Below are positions 1-11,154 of a stretch of DNA of 64,000 nucleotides, piece after piece. This stretch comes from Echinarachnius parma. Lineage: Eukaryota; Echinodermata; Echinoidea; Clypeasteroida; Echinarachniidae. Made by a program: the position numbers and the translations under genes. Position 1 is the stretch's first letter. Each line of letters starts with the position of its first letter. Under the pieces are notes generated by a model. The model searched no databases. It saw nothing but the letters and a program-made list of their open reading frames with translations, and had not been told where the DNA came from. Location: positions 35,702-99,701 of the forward strand of contig JBAMJV010005558.1 in NCBI GenBank assembly GCA_037951105.1. Direction: 5' to 3'.

Positions 1-412
1 CTGATGCCAAATCTCACTTAGCAGCCAGTTTACGCCCCACCCACATTTAGGGTCCGGAATCGGCAGCGTGATCGACATGTGATTGACAATTCATTGGATT
101 AAGTCATGACGCGTCATCTACAGAATTTAGTTCATTAGTCCGTTCTTTAGATATTTACTAATTACCCCAAAATTGATTGATTTCATGAGAAATGACTGCC
201 AAATTCTTTTTCTTCGGGAAAAATTACATTTAGAGAGCCGAATTGTGAAATTTAGGCCATCTAGACGCAGTAGTTTTTTTAACCTCTACCGAAAATTAGC
301 ATTAATATAATGTAATGGATAGAATATTATCATTCAATGCTGTTCACCAGGGCAAAGTAGTCATATCTTGAACCTTGATCCTACTCTAACCCTAATCCCT
401 TATTGATATTGC

Positions 413-757
413 TTAAAGGGATCTAGTAACTTTGTTGACAAGTGCAAACAGTGATGCGTGGTTAAAACGTGTATTGGTGTGATCTGATATGTCCAGAAAG
501 TAATGTGTGAAAATATTAGTGAAAATGCAAAGTGATATGCACTTACTTTGTACACGGCTGAAATTGTCCAGTGGATAATTCTACATCTGAGCACTTCATT
601 TGTGAATATCTTTTGAACGAAATATGGAAATTTGACAAACCGAAACCTGTCCCATGCTTTTATTGTTAATATGAATAAAACAAGGTAGTGTATGAAGGAA
701 CCGCTAGAATTACAATTGGATTTTGAGGATTTGGACAATGTTACTAAGTCCCTTTAA
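413..757. mobile_element. T2/Kolobok-type MITE with TTAA target duplication
   Basis: The element begins TTAAAGGGATCTAGTAAC and ends GTTACTAAGTCCCTTTAA, so the ends are inverted repeats including the TTAA. The paralogous site near 11,530 reads 'attgcttaatctta' with a single TTAA, which is an empty site and confirms both boundaries. Related copies lie at 37,105-37,493 and 52,342-55,009. The TTAAAGGRR terminus is the hallmark of the T2 MITEs described in Xenopus, which are assigned to Kolobok. No coding capacity. Confidence 0.85.
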
Positions 758-1116
758 TCTTAGGCCTCTAAAATTCTAATTTGGAAGAAAATGTAGGCAT
801 TTGGGAGTAGACTAAACGGGTGTAATTCTGAAGAATGGGGGAAAAGTTAACAACGCCACCTAGAGTTTGTAACTGAATAGCCAGGACTCTGCCCAGACCA
901 ATGAAATATAGGTACAAGTATGCTGTACTGCAACAGAACGCTCCACTTATATATGAATTAATTGTAAATTGTTTGCATATATACAGTATGCTGCAACACT
1001 GTCATACATGTACATTTGGGGTGCTATAAGGGGGCTGTGAGGTCCCCCTTCAAAAAAAAAATCCAGTATATGGTTCAAAGACTAAAACATTTATGTTCAT
1101 GATATGAATGTTTTTC

Positions 1117-1311
1117 TTGCGGAAAAGAAGTCTTTTGGAGAGGACGCTTTGACTCACTCACTGCACTCAATGAATGAACGAATGAATTTGAATGAATATG
1201 AATGAAATAATTAATTTTAATGAATATGAATGAAATAATTAATTTGAATGAATGAATGAACGAACGAACGAACGAACGAACGAACGAACGAACGAACGAA
1301 CGAACGAACGA

Positions 1312-1347
<36 letters not shown>

Positions 1348-1752
1348 ACGAACGAACGAACGAATTAATGAATATGAATGAATGAATTTGAATGAATATG
1401 AATGAAATAATTAATTTTAATGAATGAATGAATTAATGAATGAGTCAGTCAGTCGGTCGGTCGGTCGGTCGGTCGGTCGGTCGGTCGGTCGGTCGGTCGG
1501 TCGGTCGGTCGGTCGGTCGGTCGGTCGGTCGGTCGGTCGGTCGGTCGGTCGGTCGGTCGGTCGGTCGGTCAGTCGGTCGGTCGGTCGGTCGGTCGATCAG
1601 TCGGTCGGTCAGTCAATCAATAATTCAATCAACTAATTAATCAATCAACAATAAACCAACCTCTCCGTGTAGTGAATGTGCCATGGTGCAACTATAGAAA
1701 GAGTTCTCCCTGCCATGCACAAAGCTGCTCAGAATCTGCTTCGATTGCAGTA

Positions 1753-1753
<1 letters not shown>
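1117..1753 (-). pseudogene. Broken copy of MAN2C1 exon 12, in two pieces
   Basis: 1,117-1,158 and 1,651-1,753 match the 3' and 5' parts of 12,855-12,990 with many substitutions. The pieces are out of order and split by about 490 bp of simple repeats, and the reading frame is lost. It belongs to segmental duplicate A and cannot act as an exon. Confidence 0.75.
1161..1650. repeat. Composite tetranucleotide microsatellite: GAAT, GAAC, GAAA, GGTC, AATC
   Basis: Direct reading shows GAAT-like repeats (1,165-1,260), GAAC (1,255-1,312), GAAA (1,313-1,348), GAAC again, then about 40 units of GGTC (1,445-1,600) and degenerate AATC. Arginine/serine-rich open frames here are products of the repeat. Confidence 0.95.
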
Positions 1754-1786
<33 letters not shown>

Positions 1787-1830
1787 CCAATAAATCAATT
1801 AATCAATCAACCAACCAATCAATCACTCAA
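1748..1830. repeat. AATC microsatellite
   Basis: Runs of 'aatc' interrupted by single changes. The same motif flanks exon 12 at 12,505-12,570 and 12,815-12,850. Confidence 0.9.
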
Positions 1831-1979
1831 TATTACTTTAGCGCCCCAGTAAACATAATTTTTTTCTTCCAATCAAATCTGGTTACAACAAACAAATCAA
1901 TCATACACTTTTTATCCACAAATTATCTTTCCACCTACATGTATACCTATATGTTCCCTTTTTTTCTTTAGTAGTCTAC

Positions 1980-2804
1980 AAATAAACAGAAATTGTGTAA
2001 AAGAAATAAGATTTATTTACCAGAGTGCAACAGAGCATAAGATATGCTTTTCATGAAATACTTATTTACTCCTTTAGCTTGGCTGCACACAAGCTGTGTA
2101 TAGCAGTGATTTGAATTGCACGTAGTGCAGCTTGGCCGTTCTGTTGTATAATACTCAAAATATTCTACCACCTCTGCGTTGGTGTAATTGCATTACCGAA
2201 CAACACACCCTTTTGGACTTTTCCACATTTTTAAGATCATTTTAAAAGTTGTAACATATTACTTCAACATTGGAGACTTTCACAAATGACTTTTACCAAT
2301 TCTTGACAAGTAGGAGGTGATTTACAAATAATAGATAGAATGCAAACAGTTTGAGCCCTACACGGAAGTTGTCTTTGTGCTTCAACAAGGTGAGTTCTCT
2401 TTACTTTAATAAACATGTTAGAATGAGGAAGTACATTTCATATTTCTAAAAACAGGCTAATTATACTATTTATGTTTAGAAATGCATGCCATGGACTGCA
2501 GTAATCTTTGGCAACATATCAATTGAATACAGAATACGAAGAAGTGCACAAACTAATATAATAAATTATGACAACACTGTTGTAATAATTATTTGACAGG
2601 TAGTTTTAGCATTAGGTGGTGCTTGTCTTTAAAAGATTTTCACAGAGAATCCTTATATGATAATATTTTTTTTAATGCATTTACAAGAATATGTTATTCC
2701 AAAATCCCCAATGGGAACATTCGCCCCCCCCCCCAAATGTGCTCAAATACTGCCTGTATGACAAAAAAAAGCATGTGACATCACTGCATGCAAAAATTTG
2801 CATT
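1980..2804. other. Non-coding interval
   Basis: AT-rich DNA with no exon, inverted-repeat element or RNA gene recognised. Contains one C10 run near 2,725. Confidence 0.6.
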
Positions 2805-2806
2805 TA

Positions 2807-4146
2807 CCGTAAACCGGGGTGACTTTTGCCACTTTTTGAATATTTTCTTGAATAATTTTTTCATAATTATTTTTTTTCACAAATTTCTTCCATAATAAGG
2901 GTGTACAAGTAAAGGTCTATCCACTGCATATATATTCTTCCCTTCTTGATTTTTATTTGTATTTATTTTGTTGGTCGAAGACTGGCAAAAGTCACCCCGG
3001 GTGTCGGGGAGACTTTTGCCGGCACACATTTTGTTGTTTTTAATACAACACTTTCAATATTTGTCTTAACTAATGTGCTTTGAAAATACACTGAACCTCT
3101 TTCTCCTATTGTTTTACTTATAAATACTTTTAAAAATACATGATTTTAGTAAAAAAATGATATTACAATAGGACGCACAATTTTCAAAATCTTCAAAATG
3201 TACATTGCAGCTTCCCCTATCTCAAGTCTGATAACAGTTCAAATAACTTCTTCTTATGTCGCTAGCTCTATCAGTGAACATTACTGCAATTTTCATGGAG
3301 ATTTAGTTCTAAGAATGCCAGATCATCACATCTTAGCAGTTTGTCTCAACAAAAAAATTCGCCACAAGATGACTAAGTCTACACTCCTGTATTTTGGTTC
3401 AATGTACACTATTATTCCTTTATTAATTATAAATAAAAATAAAACTGAAAATTTTTCTTGAAACATACATGTAATCTAATTTATCATAAGGCCAAAGTAA
3501 ATGATATTTCTGATCACACTGCATTCATAATGCACAATTTATACAAATCTGAAATATGAGACTTAACCACATTATTGCCTTTTCATTTTTTTTGTGACAT
3601 TTGAAGGCGCAATAGCCTAGACGCGATTTTTAGAGCTTGCTTGATATGCACTGAATATAAACTAATTTTACATTTTGTCTCCTATTTACAACTCTGTAAC
3701 CAAAAACCTAAAAATTCTATTCTGGCCAAAGTCACCCCGAGCTTGCAGCAAATAGCCCAGGGTGACTTTTGCCACGGCCATTTTGAAAAAATCAGAGGGA
3801 GGGTCGATGAAGTTGGTGCAAATTGGCAGTTTGGTACACCCTTAGTGTACGTTATCTGACATATTTGCTTGATTCTCCATTTTCCATTTTCTGTAGAGAC
3901 TCAAAAGTTTGACCACCATATCAATCATGCCCTTTATTTTTCATACAAAAAAAAAAAAAAAAAGCACAGAGGGTAAGCCGTTATAAAAGAACGTTATGAA
4001 TTTGTATAATGTTCATACATTAGCCTATAAGAATATGTCAAAATATTTCCAGAAATTTGTTCAAGTAAGAGAGCCTCAATGAAAATACATTTTTCTCACA
4101 GGGTGGCAAAAGTCACCCCGGCGGACAAAGTCACCCCGGTTTACGG
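2807..4146. mobile_element. Transposon with seven copies of a 15-bp motif (element i)
   Basis: Inverted ends start CCGTAAACCGGGGTGAC and end GTCACCCCGGTTTACGG, each flanked by TA (2,805-2,806 and 4,147-4,148). The 15-mer GGCAAAAGTCACCCC, or its reverse complement, recurs at 2,816, 2,984, 3,006, 3,724, 3,759, 4,105 and 4,123, with at most a few mismatches. The termini themselves include the motif. No convincing transposase frame. The TA duplication fits Tc1/mariner or a similar group, but the family is not recognised. Confidence 0.75.
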
Positions 4147-4151
4147 TACCT

Positions 4152-4641
4152 TTAAAGGGAAACAAAATGCTGGAATGTTCGCTTACTGTTACTGATCAGT
4201 GCATAAGTCCTCTCATTTCTGGTTGTATATATTTCCTCTATAATGGAAATAATCAATGTTTTTGAAACCACTATCATCTGTATTGACTGAACACTGGAGG
4301 CTGCTATGTTTTCCAATGCTACCATATGGAATGTCACTGAGAGCATCTGAGCGTCCACTTACAAAAGTGGGTTATGTAACCGCTGTTGTTGAATCTGCTG
4401 CTATGTCAGTGTGTATGTTACCCGCCTTTGTATGTGCAAATCAAATGACCTATCATGTGGTACTGTTGGAGAATATGGCAGCCTCCAGTGTTCAGTCAAA
4501 ACAGATGAAGTGGTTTTAAAAAAACATTGATTATTTCCATTAATAGTGATACCAAATAGGAAATATACTACTAGAAGTGATGAGAATTATGCACTTGTCA
4601 GTAACAGTATAGACAAATTTCAGAGTTCGGCTTTCTTTTAA
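4152..4641. mobile_element. Probable T2/Kolobok-type MITE
   Basis: Starts TTAAAGGGAAACAAAATGC and ends with the imperfect inverse 'ttcggctttcttttaa'. Subterminal 'cttactgttactga' at the left is mirrored by 'gtcagtaacagta' at the right. Abuts element i on the left and another TTAA element on the right. Confidence 0.55.
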
Positions 4642-4643
4642 GT

Positions 4644-5208
4644 TTAAAGAGATAGTTGAGTTTTGGTATAGAGGGCGCTACACAAAAAAAAAATTGTGAG
4701 ATAATGAAAACATGACTGTCAATTTTGAAAGAGCATACAATTCTAATTACAGAATAAACATTATTTGATCAAAATCGGTTCAGAAATGGCTGAAATATCC
4801 AGAAACATAACCATTTGTAATAATTGTGGGGCCCCACATTTATTCAATAATTTTTAACCAGCCGTTAATTTTTTTTTAAATGCTTCCTCTTTTTAAAAAT
4901 GTACAAGAGAGGTTTTTAAATAGTTGTTGATTATCTATCTATTTAATCACTATTTCAACATAACATCATGTGCACAATATTTTGTTTAAAATGGTTGAAA
5001 CCGATGAGTGAAAGAGAGCGCGCCCGTTTTAACGACTCCTTTTTAATGATAGCAGGATTTTAACTTAGTCATTGGTCATTTTGTATTCCTCTCGAGCATG
5101 GTGGAGTTATAACTATTAGTTTGTAATGTAATGGTGCCGGTTTTGCTTAATAAAATTCAGTTTGACCAAAACTGTACTCTCTTTACCAGAACTCAACTAT
5201 CCCTTTAA
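4644..5208. mobile_element. T2/Kolobok-type MITE, 565 bp
   Basis: Ends TTAAAGAGATAGTTGAGTTT and 'accagaactcaactatccc' followed by TTTAA are inverted repeats of about 25 bp with TTAA at both edges. Contains no long frame. Confidence 0.75.
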
Positions 5209-5364
5209 CTTCCTTCTGTAATGATGTCATTTGGCCAAGCCCCTGCAATCATGAATATGGATATTTGAATCAATGATAATGTATTTGCTATGCAGGGCCA
5301 ATTAATTATATTTTCATTATATCTATCAAGTACTGATACTCACGACCACTTCCTACACTCTTTA

Positions 5365-5390
5365 TATTATTTCATATTACAGAGCCATGG
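5365..5390 (+). other. Splice acceptor just upstream of the TRIM start codon
   Basis: Reads 'tttcatattacag' then AGCC and ATGG. A pyrimidine-rich stretch ending in CAG three to four bases before a Kozak-like ATG suggests that the 5' UTR is spliced even though the coding part is one exon. The upstream exon was not found. Confidence 0.5.
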
Positions 5391-7210
5391 CGAGTGCGGA
5401 TGCTGTAGTTACTCAAAGTTTGGAATGCTGTCTGTGCTTCGACTATTTCAGTGAACCTAAATTCCTTAGTTGTGGGCACACTTTTTGTAAGGTATGTTTG
5501 GACCATCTCTACGAATGTCATCCCCAACAGAAGAAGATTTCTTGTCCGATTTGTCGTCAGATTACCAAAATCAACAATGGAGACACCTCTAAACTGAAAA
5601 CTAACATTTTGATTAAGTCTATGGTTGAGGACGTGAAATCCGCCAAAAGAAGCTGCACGCTCTGTGACCCTGACGATAAATCTGCTGCGATACAATACTG
5701 CGCTCAGTGTGACGAGTATATGTGTGACCCCTGCACAGTGGCTCATGGGAAGTTTAAGAAGACCACTAAACATGAAGTGGTCAGCATGGATGACGTCAAA
5801 AGGGGAAAGGTCAAAGTGAAGCGTTTCTGTACCAAGCATCCAGAGGAAGAGAAGCTGTATGTCTGCACATCATGTAGGGTGTCCATCTGCTTCAGATGTC
5901 GCGTGATCGACCACAGCAAACCAAAGCACAAGATCAAAGAGGTGTCTGACTACAAGAAGACAATCCAGAAACAAATCAAATCCCTTCAGACAAAAGCTAC
6001 AACTAAAATTGCGACGATCAAGGCACATGCAGATCTAGTAAGGGAACAGGAAGCAGTTGTTGAGGTGGAACTTGATCAGAAGATAGCTGAGATCAACCAA
6101 TCATATGAGGAAGCAGTGAAGCATCTCACAAGGCAACGCAATGATCTCATCGACCGTTGCAAACAAGAAAAGGCTTCTCACATCGCACAACTTGAGAAGA
6201 TCAAGGAATCCGATGACAAAGAGATGCGTTGCATTCGAAGTGCATCTGAGCTAGTTGGCAATGGTATCAAGGCACTGCTAGAGGGGCAGACACTGGCTGT
6301 GCACAACACGATTTGTTGCGATTTGGAGAAAATGTTGGATGAAAATCATCCTGATGCCAAGCAGCCCAAATCCATAGCTGATCGTGCAAAGCGGGTGAAA
6401 TTCATCAAAAGCGGTACTCCCAACGGTCTGGGTGATTTGCAACTACCTGACTGGCAGCTTGAGGAGGTGAACACATTTCCACTCTCACATGACGACCCAA
6501 GTGATGTACTGCCTTTGCCTGATGGACGGGTGGCTGTTGGTTATGATGGTGGGCAGGCTATTGAGATGCTCACTGTTGATGGGCCGCAGGAGACAGTGCT
6601 GAGGGGTGTGGAGGTACGATGTGTATCTGTCTTGTCTGACAGTCGCTACATTGTAGTAGAGAGTAATACAAAAATCACACTGTACACACAAGCATGGGAG
6701 AAGCTCAATGTTCAGTTCAATCATAATGGACATTCGGGCAGCATGTGTGTAGACAGAGATGACAACATCTATGTCGGTTATGAAATTAATGATGAGATTC
6801 TTGTATTCCGACCAGAAGGTGGTGCACCAATTAAGGTTATTCCGTGCCGTGGCTCTATGTCAGTGGAAATCTGTCACATGAATCACATCAGAAGGCTGGT
6901 AGTGCGTGCCGGGTCAAAGTCAGTCAGGGTCATTGATGACATGGATGAGAAAGGCACCATCCTTCATCACATCCAGATGGATGGTCAGTTTAATACATGC
7001 ATTGCTGTCCTGGAGGATGATAGCATACTAATTGCATGCAGGAAGGATGATCTCCTGAACATTGTGCTCTACACAAAGGATCTGAAGAGAATCAGAGCGA
7101 TCCTCAAGGACTTTCCAATGGCAAAGTACTTAAAGAAATTGGTTGAGTTGCCCACTGGAGAGATTGCTGTAGTATCAGCAGACCAATTCATGGTCTTCCA
7201 CAAAATCTAA
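5387..7210 (+). CDS. TRIM-family RING-B-box-coiled-coil E3 ubiquitin ligase, single coding exon
   Basis: A complete 607-residue protein. Residues 14-56 form a C3HC4 RING: C14-x2-C17, the CGHTFC cluster at 29-34, C37, then CPIC at 53-56. Two B-boxes follow: about 89-130, with Cys pairs CTLC, CAQC and CDPC, and about 145-190, containing FCTKHPEEEKLYVC and CFRC. A Lys/Glu/Gln-rich coiled coil spans about 195-290. The C-terminal 250 residues hold repeated hydrophobic beta-blade-like segments such as DRDDNIYVGY, resembling the propeller of TRIM56/TRIM2-type proteins. Such proteins ubiquitinate substrates through the RING, and many act in innate immunity or RNA control; the target here is unknown. 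Invertebrate deuterostomes often have expanded, single-exon TRIM families. The start ATG sits in GCCATGG directly after a splice acceptor. The gene lies antisense to MAN2C1 and would be nested in its intron 12 if that gene continues left of the window. Confidence 0.9.
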   Translation: MASADAVVTQSLECCLCFDYFSEPKFLSCGHTFCKVCLDHLYECHPQQKKISCPICRQITKINNGDTSKLKTNILIKSMVEDVKSAKRSCTLCDPDDKSAAIQYCAQCDEYMCDPCTVAHGKFKKTTKHEVVSMDDVKRGKVKVKRFCTKHPEEEKLYVCTSCRVSICFRCRVIDHSKPKHKIKEVSDYKKTIQKQIKSLQTKATTKIATIKAHADLVREQEAVVEVELDQKIAEINQSYEEAVKHLTRQRNDLIDRCKQEKASHIAQLEKIKESDDKEMRCIRSASELVGNGIKALLEGQTLAVHNTICCDLEKMLDENHPDAKQPKSIADRAKRVKFIKSGTPNGLGDLQLPDWQLEEVNTFPLSHDDPSDVLPLPDGRVAVGYDGGQAIEMLTVDGPQETVLRGVEVRCVSVLSDSRYIVVESNTKITLYTQAWEKLNVQFNHNGHSGSMCVDRDDNIYVGYEINDEILVFRPEGGAPIKVIPCRGSMSVEICHMNHIRRLVVRAGSKSVRVIDDMDEKGTILHHIQMDGQFNTCIAVLEDDSILIACRKDDLLNIVLYTKDLKRIRAILKDFPMAKYLKKLVELPTGEIAVVSADQFMVFHKI

Positions 7211-7650
7211 ACCCATGTACATGACTAGTACTGAAAATGCATGTTCAATCCTATTGTATTTAAATCAATTTCTTGAATGGGTTAAAGCAGCACAGCATCA
7301 TCTTAAATGGGTTAATGGGACATATCTAATCAAAAAATATAATTAAATGCTGCCTACCATACCAAGCATACCAAAATGACTTTGATGAATGCAGAGCAAT
7401 GTGGGTATACCCATACAAGAGACAGAGCAACAAGCCCAGGGCAGATCAGAATGGAACAGGATTTCTCATAGAGGAGCAGGGGCACACCATCCTACACATC
7501 TATGTCAAGTTTCAAGTTAAACACTTGACTACGGGAACCGGGTGGGTTGTGTACAAAGTCTATGGAGATTTCAGTATCTTAAAGGGAACGGGTTAAGTTA
7601 TTTTATCAAGATTCATTTGTGTGAGGCACTTGTTGAATTTGTGTCTTTCC
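7211..7650 (+). other. Likely TRIM 3' UTR
   Basis: AT-rich sequence directly after the TAA stop. ATTAAA occurs near 7,345 and a clear AATAAA only near 8,465, so the polyadenylation site is not settled. Confidence 0.35.
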
Positions 7651-7802
7651 TATAAAGGTGCAACTGTAAAGTGTCAGATATTGCCCAGAATTACATTTTG
7701 AGACTTCAATCCTATACCAAAATCATTGTAAGATATTGTCCGAATGATGTGTAAAAGGAACACTGCTTTCATGGAGTTAGACACTTTACTGGTTTCACTT
7801 TA
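7651..7802. mobile_element. Short or degraded T2-type MITE related to 45,297-45,606 and 51,785-52,338
   Basis: Contains 'gtaaagtgtcagatattg' and 'gttagacactttac', phrases shared in inverted form with the two larger copies. The right edge is CTTTAA; the left edge has decayed to TATA. Confidence 0.5.
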
Positions 7803-8844
7803 ACTCTGAATTAGTATGTTATAACTTATAAAGACCAACTTCATAGCTGATCCCAAAACATAGAATACTGAGTCAAACCTCTCTTAGTGGTCACCTGTCT
7901 ATATAAACAGCCAACCTGCCTATACAGTGGCCACTAAAAGCATATTCCCCTGCAGGGAAAAACAATGTCATATAATCTGTCTAGATAAAGGGTCACCTGT
8001 CTACAATTGCCACTATTCTTAAACTTGTTAAATTGGTGTGTCTTTCAGTGTTCTGTGAATTAATGTGTCATTAAGGACCTACTTAAAAGCAGGCAACAAT
8101 AACATCCCAAGCAGTAATGTATTTGGCAGTGGCATTAGAAATCATGACAAAATACATTCAATTGAATTGTATGATATTCTGTTGTGATCACATTATATAA
8201 TTTTAAAAACGGCTCCGGTAAATTCAGTAACGTGATTGGTTAAATCCTGTCACGTGACTATATTTATTAATTTCAACAAACATGCACGATCGTGCGGGAA
8301 AGGGTGCAACAGCGTGCATTACTCACTTTCGTTGCACACCTTTTGAAATGGCTGTTATGTCACAATGCTTGTTTACATTGTTTCTATCGAAGTAAAAACT
8401 CGCGAAAGTGATTGTAAAAAAGGTGGAAAATGCTTTGTTTTGTAAATTATCTGTTCTGTAGTAAATAAATGTTAGCAGTTTTTTTAATTATATGGTATGT
8501 GGTCTTATATTTTTAAGTTTGGGAATGGAAATGTATACAGCTCTTTGATTATTTTTCACTTTTACGGACAATTTTCAGCGATTTCGCATCGGACTGAATT
8601 TGTGAATTTGACTGTGCATCATCTGCTGCAACTTCACATTCAGTCAGTGTGTGCATGCAGTACTTATTGATGATGAATGATGTGAATTCCAAATAAATTC
8701 CTACTCTACAGTAAATAGATTGGGTTACGGTACTACGTACTAATTGTGGCAAGTCTGTTTCAAATAATCCAGCGATCATAAACATTTCTGTGGTTGAGCG
8801 TGTTTTATAAAACAGATATTACACGGTCTTAATTTCGTGCGTCA

Positions 8845-8935
8845 GTGTAAATGCAACGCACTCAAGGTTTTCTCATTGGCTTACGCCTCGTGCGATGCGT
8901 ACACTGAGAAAACCTTGAGTGCGTTGCATTTACAC
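8845..8935. repeat. Perfect 31-bp inverted repeat (hairpin)
   Basis: 8,845-8,875 (starts GTGTAAATGCAACGCACTC) is exactly complementary to 8,905-8,935, with a 29-nt spacer. This may be the core of a foldback element; its outer borders were not resolved. Confidence 0.85.
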
Positions 8936-9084
8936 AACGCACTCTAGAACGTGTATTATCTGAGTGTATAGACTTAACATAATGCACTTTTTAAAGTGTG
9001 TGATATGGAAACAAACTTATTGTGTTGTTCATCATTATATATCCCAAAGAGATTAGTAGATATTTCACGTTTTAATTAATACTA

Positions 9085-9330
9085 TGGTAAAAGATCCTTT
9101 TCTTATGCTGCTTCTTCTCTATGGCAATGGAACAATCTTCCACTCAATATTCGCTCTTCTCACAATGTTGATAATTTTAACTTATTTGTTTGCCTTTTGC
9201 GATTGTTAGTTCTTTGTTTATAAACATGTATGTCTATATATCCTATAATTTATGTAGATATTTGTTAAGCGATTAGAGGGTTGCAATATGCGCTATACAA
9301 ATGTATATAATAATGATTATTATTATTAAG
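9085..9330 (+). mobile_element. 3' end of a non-LTR retrotransposon
   Basis: Frame +1 reads SLWQWNNLPLNIRSSHNVDNF and soon stops. This is the typical 'LWN.LP..IR....V..F' tail of CR1/L2-like reverse transcriptase proteins. It is followed by a short 3' UTR containing 'atatgcgctatacaa' and an ATT repeat tail, as such elements end. Severely 5'-truncated. Confidence 0.65.
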
Positions 9331-9702
9331 CTCAAGTTTTAATTGAATCTCTCTGCATTGCACATTGTACTAGATGTGTGCAAACATACCACATTTCTAT
9401 CATCAATCGTTATTTTTGCAGAAAATTGCATATTTTGTTTTTTGTTCTTTGCTCTCTTTAAGTCCTTGATATGGAAACTAATTTCTAGTGCTAATCATTA
9501 TGGTTCCAAGATAAATATATGTACATACATCTGCATTTTCTCTATTTCTAAAACAATTTGCCAGAAATTTTAGTTGTATTTAGAATGTATTGTGCAGTGT
9601 ATACTTGCTTACGTGCAAACCTACCAAATTTATGTAACTGTTTGTTGTCTAATATTTGCAAATTGTTTAAACAATGGAACAAGAGATAACAATCATTATA
9701 CA

Positions 9703-10246
9703 TTAACCCTAATCCCATTGGGTTATTTTGATCACTCGAGTCCATTAGGGGGGGGGGGGGCCTTTTTGGCCCCCCCTCAAATCTCGGCAACGAACGGACC
9801 GATTGACTTGAAAATTGGCACATACGTAAAAAAAGTCGAGTAGAATTTTATTCTTATGTATTTTATTGTTTTTTTGTTTTGTTTTTTAGAATTTATCTCT
9901 GAAGTGTATGAATTAAACTAATAACAAAGCAATAATCAAAATTATGATTCAATGTAACAATTATAACAGATTTGGAGTTTACATGGCATCGGATATATGA
10001 ATTACATGTACATAGAAACCTGTACAAAAATTGCATTTTTTTTGTGACGGCTGAGCAATTATCCACCTCTAAAATCAGTTCTACAAGTCCGACCGGGGTG
10101 AATTATATATCAAAACATGCGGGAGACTTGAGAGAAAAAAGTCATGAAGTTTGAACGTGAAATTCCAATCGGTCTAGATGCACGTCGAAAAAAACGACAG
10201 GGGGGGCCAAAAAGGCCCCCCCCCCCCCTAATGGGATTAGGGTTAA
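9703..10246. mobile_element. piggyBac-like MITE, TTAACCC family (P1)
   Basis: TTAA target duplication with inverted ends TTAACCCTAATCCCATT and AATGGGATTAGGGTTAA. A subterminal block of G-run, palindromic word and C-run (word CCTTTTTGG on the left, CCAAAAAGG on the right) is present at both ends. Homologous copies lie at 17,010-17,774 and 55,125-58,534. The CCC-starting TIR after TTAA suits piggyBac-type transposases. No coding frame. Confidence 0.75.
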
Positions 10247-11152
10247 TGAGATAAATTATCATGGTTCATAAATGTGCTCATTCGATAACATACCACACTG
10301 CAATTACAAATCAACAAATTACAAGTTGTATCAACTTGTATAACCTAAGTTTCTAAATAATTTCTTCACTTGCATATACAGGAAAAGTAAATGTTGCATG
10401 AAGAAAGCTAGTTTAATTAAAAGCTACAATCTATTTCATTATCACAATATGCCTGAAATAATCTGATTATTTTAATCTCTGCTCTTTTTGTTATCACACA
10501 TTTCCACTACTATCTAATAAAACAAGAAAAATACTAATACGTATAAGTATTTTCACACATATTTTCTCTTTGTGTAAAGCATATATATAGAACTTTCATG
10601 TTGTACATTTTATATACCTTATTGTTTGATGATAAAACAAGACTTTCTAGTGGCCATATTCAATTTCTGGTGGCCATCTGGACTTGGGCCACTGCATACA
10701 TTTGGATGAATAAAATCATTAGATGACAAAAATGTCTGTGTGTGGGGGGGTTCATCATTTGTGTGTGTGTGTTTTCTTTGTTTGTATGTGTATGTGTGTT
10801 TGTGTGTGTGTGTGCCTGTTGTGTGTGCCTGTTTTGTGTGCATGCTTGTGTGCTTGTGTGTGTGTGTGTGTGTGTGTGTTGGTTTGTGTGTGGACATGTG
10901 CTTGCATGCATGTTTGTATTTTAAAAGTAAATTTGCAAGAAAATGATCATATTTAGTAAAATAATAATCTGAAATAATAAATTTGTGTCTTATTTGGCAG
11001 GTACCAGTTTGGATACCATAAAGAATAAGGACAGTAAAGTCACATAAGGGCCATGTGTAGAGAGTCTTTCCAATTTATACCTTTAAGAACTTTGATCCAG
11101 TGCATTTTTAATCATAATGTTTAACCTTTTACAGAAAATCAGTATTAATATA
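10247..11152. other. Non-coding interval with a TG-rich microsatellite
   Basis: A degenerate TGTG/TGCT repeat occupies 10,735-10,910 and creates Cys/Val frames on plus and Thr/His frames on minus. Nothing else recognised. Confidence 0.7.
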
Positions 11153-11154
11153 TA

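Larger units (their letters stand above)
312..1758. repeat. Segmental duplicate (copy A) of the 11.4-13.0 kb region, rearranged
   Basis: Stretches at 312-412, 790-1,110, 1,117-1,158 and 1,651-1,753 match 11,420-11,530, 11,540-12,290, 12,950-12,990 and 12,855-12,957. They include unique-looking phrases such as 'ggggtgctataagggggctg'. The last two matches are parts of MAN2C1 exon 12 and appear in swapped order, separated by GAAC, GAAA and GGTC microsatellites. Copy A carries a 345-bp TTAA MITE that copy B lacks. Copy B carries two other MITEs that copy A lacks. Confidence 0.8.

Noticed and set aside
1424-1640. Arg/Ser/Val/Gly repeat proteins, also at 12,468-12,814
   Set aside because: GGTC and CCGA tetranucleotide repeats are open in all frames; no gene evidence.
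2807-4146. Coding gene at 3,198-3,461
   Set aside because: 87-residue frame without domain, splice sites or codon bias, inside a repeat element.
5372-5937. Minus-strand frames at 5,372-5,937 and 6,485-6,733
   Set aside because: Antisense shadows of the TRIM coding sequence.
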